64,000 nucleotides of DNA from an uncultured Ruminococcus sp. Its GTDB lineage: Bacteria; Bacillota; Clostridia; Oscillospirales; Acutalibacteraceae. Of the stretch, positions 61,627-64,000 are shown piece after piece (within the stretch, counting starts at the first letter, position 1; each line of letters opens with the position of its first letter). The position numbers were made by a program, and so were the translations under genes. Below the pieces are notes generated by a model. The model was not told the origin of the DNA. It made no database searches and saw only the letters and a program-made list of their open reading frames with translations. The stretch lies in NCBI GenBank assembly GCA_902789345.1, contig CADANT010000003.1:1-64000 (forward strand), given 5' to 3'.

Positions 61627-63510
61627 TTAAAACAAGCTGCAAACAAGGTCGCAGTATTCTACCGGCTTTTCAAGTGGCAATCCGGCAATAAGCAAGCCTT
61701 GATTATAAAGAATTTCAGCCAGTTTTCCTGCCTTTTCCTTGTCGCTCTCATAGGCGTTCTTCAGCGCCTCAAAAGCAGGGTGATCGGCATTAAGCTCAAG
61801 CACCTTGCTGGCCTTTGGCTTTGGCTCGTCGCCAGGTGTTTGTGAAAAGTACTTCTCCATTTCTATTGAAATTGCGCCCTCAGCGGACAGGCAAACCGGG
61901 TGTGACTTTAGGTTCTTTGAAATTACAGCTTTTGTTACCTTATCTTTAAGCTTTTCGGCAACAAAGTCAAGCAACTCTTTATTTTCCTGTGTCTGCTTTT
62001 CTGTTTTTTCCTTTTCCTCATCACTCTGAAGCTCTGCATGCTCATCAGCTATAGACATAATTGTCTTTTCGCCATATGTTATAAGTGACTTTGCAACAAA
62101 CTCGTCTATATCGTCTGTGAAATACAAAAATTCGTAGCCCTTGTCCTTGCACAGCTCAGTTTGTGGAAGCGCCTGTATTTTTTCTGCTGTTTCGCCGCAA
62201 GCATAGTAAATATACTTTTGACTTTCAGGCATTCTTGAAACATAGTCGGCCAGTGTTGTGTAGCCGTCTACAACCGAGCTTTTGAAAACAAGCAAATCTT
62301 TTAGATTTTCGTTGTTCATACCGTATGTTGAAGCTATACCGTATTTTATCTGCAAACCAAAGGCTTTCCAGAAGGTTTCGTATTTATCCGGGCTGTTCTT
62401 CAAAAGCTTTGTAAGCTCTGATTTAATTTTCTTTTCAATATTCTTGGCAATTATGTTCAGCTGTCTGTCATGCTGTAGAAGCTCACGGGAAATATTCAGT
62501 GACAAATCCTGAGAATCAACAACACCCTTTACAAATCTAAAGTAATCAGGTACCAGCTGTTCACATCTGTCCATAATCATAACGCCGTTTGAGTAGAGCT
62601 GTAAGCCCTTGTCGGCTTCTTTTGAATAATATCCATACGGAGCAGCAGCAGGTATAAACATAAGAGCCTTATAAGATACTGTTCCCTCGGCACTTACATT
62701 TATAGTTACAAGAGGATCTGTCATATCCATAAACTTTTCTTTATAATAGTTGTTATATTCCTCTTGGGTAACCTCGTTTTTATTCTTTCTCCATATAGGT
62801 ACCATACTGTTAAGCACCTTTTCCTCTGTTACCTGCTCATACTTAGGCTCTTCGCCCTCTTTTGCTGTGTTTACAGAGGTTTCAACATCCATTTTTATAG
62901 GGAAGCTGATGTAGTCGGAATACTTCTTAACCAATGACTGTATCTTGTAGCTTTCAAGATATTGTGAGTAGTCCTCCCCTTCGGCGTCCTCTCTTATGTG
63001 CATTATAATTTCAGTACCGCAATTTTCCTTTGCAGTTTCTTCTATTGTGTAGCCGTCGGCACCAGAGGATTTCCACTGGTAAGCCTTGTCACTGCCGTAT
63101 TTCTTTGTATTTACGGTAACTTCGTCTGCTACCATAAAGGCAGAATAGAAGCCTACGCCAAACTGACCTATGATGTCGGACTTTTCGTCCTCGCTTAGGT
63201 CATTTTTAAATTGCAGGCTGCCGCTTTTGGCAATGGTACCTAGGTTATCCTCAAGCTCCTCTAAGCTCATACCAATACCGTTGTCAGCAACAGTAATGGT
63301 TCTGTCCTCTTTGTTAAGGTAGATTTTAATAAACAGCTCCGGCAACTTCTCAGCTGTGGTATCTGTTAGAGATACAAAGTGCAGCTTATCAAGTGCGTCA
63401 CTGGCATTTGAAATAATTTCTCTTAAAAAAATCTCCTTATGAGTGTAAATGGAGTTAATCATTAAATCCATTAATCTTTTGGACTCAGCCTTAAAATTTT
63501 TCTTTTCCAT
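61627..63510 (-). CDS. htpG: Molecular chaperone HtpG (Hsp90)
   Basis: 627 residues. GHKL ATPase domain: EIFLREIISNASDALDKL, DNGIGM, FGVGFYSAFMVAD. Middle domain with ISRELLQHDRQL and the C-terminal dimerisation part to ~residue 625. Length is normal. The protein folds clients under stress; the sequence shows no CIRCE or CtsR site near it. It is 54 bp downstream of the cyclophilin gene, with no terminator between them, so the two folding factors are probably co-expressed. Confidence 0.97.
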   Translation of the reverse strand: MEKKNFKAESKRLMDLMINSIYTHKEIFLREIISNASDALDKLHFVSLTDTTAEKLPELFIKIYLNKEDRTITVADNGIGMSLEELEDNLGTIAKSGSLQFKNDLSEDEKSDIIGQFGVGFYSAFMVADEVTVNTKKYGSDKAYQWKSSGADGYTIEETAKENCGTEIIMHIREDAEGEDYSQYLESYKIQSLVKKYSDYISFPIKMDVETSVNTAKEGEEPKYEQVTEEKVLNSMVPIWRKNKNEVTQEEYNNYYKEKFMDMTDPLVTINVSAEGTVSYKALMFIPAAAPYGYYSKEADKGLQLYSNGVMIMDRCEQLVPDYFRFVKGVVDSQDLSLNISRELLQHDRQLNIIAKNIEKKIKSELTKLLKNSPDKYETFWKAFGLQIKYGIASTYGMNNENLKDLLVFKSSVVDGYTTLADYVSRMPESQKYIYYACGETAEKIQALPQTELCKDKGYEFLYFTDDIDEFVAKSLITYGEKTIMSIADEHAELQSDEEKEKTEKQTQENKELLDFVAEKLKDKVTKAVISKNLKSHPVCLSAEGAISIEMEKYFSQTPGDEPKPKASKVLELNADHPAFEALKNAYESDKEKAGKLAEILYNQGLLIAGLPLEKPVEYCDLVCSLF

Positions 63511-63564
63511 TATCCGTTACCTCTTTTTTAATTAAAGTTTTTTATATGCAAAATATTAAATCTA

Positions 63565-64000
63565 TCAGCACTTTTCAGGCTGTGGATACTCTACGCCAAG
63601 CGTATCTACAGTAATGGTTTTTATAACCTGCGGGTCAAGAGGCTTGTCTGAATAGTCGGTGTCACACTCGGCAATTGCGTTTACTGCCTCCATACCCTCT
63701 GTTACCTTACCAAATGCAGCATAAGAGCCGTCTAGGTGCGGTGCGTCCTTGTGCATAATAAAGAACTGTGAACCTGCTGAATTTGGCATCATTGAACGAG
63801 CCATTGAAAGAACGCCGGCTGTATGCTTAAGGTCATTCTTGAAACCGTTTTGTGCAAACTCGCCCTTTATGCCGTAACCAGGGCCGCCACAGCCGTTTCC
63901 GTCAGGACAGCCGCCCTGAATCATAAAGCCGTATATAACCCTATGGAATGTAAGTCCGTTATAAAAGCCGCTGTTAGCTAAGCTTATGAAATTATTTACT
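63565..64000 (-). CDS. Cyclophilin-type peptidyl-prolyl isomerase, truncated at window edge
   Basis: The open frame continues beyond an internal Met at 63922-63924 to the window edge: [22 protein letters not shown] is the classic cyclophilin segment, so the true start lies outside. Then [47 protein letters not shown] and [19 protein letters not shown] follow, the catalytic and ligand loop of cyclophilins. It catalyses proline cis-trans isomerisation. 5' part missing, same strand as htpG. Confidence 0.92.
   Translation of the reverse strand, partial: VNNFISLANSGFYNGLTFHRVIYGFMIQGGCPDGNGCGGPGYGIKGEFAQNGFKNDLKHTAGVLSMARSMMPNSAGSQFFIMHKDAPHLDGSYAAFGKVTEGMEAVNAIAECDTDYSDKPLDPQVIKTITVDTLGVEYPQPEKC

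Overview
The window comes from a low-GC, spore-forming gut-type Firmicute, most like a starch-degrading Ruminococcus (R. bromii-like). The support is a complete spoIIAA-spoIIAB-sigF operon, two secreted proteins with type I dockerins (one a GH13 amylase with starch-binding-like modules), a giant fibro-slime surface protein, strong sigma-A promoters and short AT-rich intergenic regions. The species is an inference. No tRNA, rRNA, CRISPR array or prophage was seen.

Layout, minus strand unless stated. 0-3 kb: fhs-tsaE-tsaB and the 5' part of an rpiB-like gene. 3-11 kb: a BspA-LRR/FIVAR protein with a dockerin, a 44-aa peptide gene with its own consensus promoter, and a 1766-aa fibro-slime protein with a structured leader. 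11-19 kb: housekeeping genes (P-loop protein, pgi, PLP lyase, GNAT, two M42 peptidases, murD). 19-20.3 kb: a SMI1/KNR4 gene with a stop at codon 2 of its likely original start, plus a small membrane protein. 20.5-28.8 kb: an iron island (feoA-feoA, feoB, FeoB-associated Cys-rich protein, DUF2325-DUF3793-flavodoxin, and an ABC transporter pair), carrying five copies of a DtxR/IdeR-like operator. 29-33 kb: ferritin-like protein (plus), YoaK-type protein, ppk1-corA. 33.7-36.8 kb: an NlpC/P60 wall hydrolase with a WalR-type box, then 1.3 kb without a convincing gene that holds a candidate small RNA and a 27-bp palindrome. 36.8-44.4 kb: uvrA with a LexA-like box, the spoIIA operon, folC, and a methyltransferase-rsmI pair. 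44.6-51 kb: PucR regulator, Lys/Thr/Glu-repeat lipoprotein, GNAT, dockerin amylase.

From 51 kb most genes are on the plus strand: a Tim44-like zinc-ribbon membrane protein, metF, a hairpin repeat array, a separate MetH activation-domain protein, metH, a DNA alkylation repair protein, then murC (minus), rlmD (plus), an HNH endonuclease gene, and htpG with a cyclophilin (minus), which runs off the window.

The genes fall into three working sets: one-carbon and methionine metabolism (fhs, metF, metH and its reactivation protein); starch capture and cell-surface assembly (amylase, LRR-dockerin, fibro-slime protein, wall hydrolase); and iron acquisition under one apparent regulator. The strongest unusual observation is the HNH gene joined to the 3' end of rlmD. 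A perfect 26-bp direct repeat of the rlmD end flanks the insert, and the insert gives rlmD a new C-terminus while leaving the old one stranded downstream.
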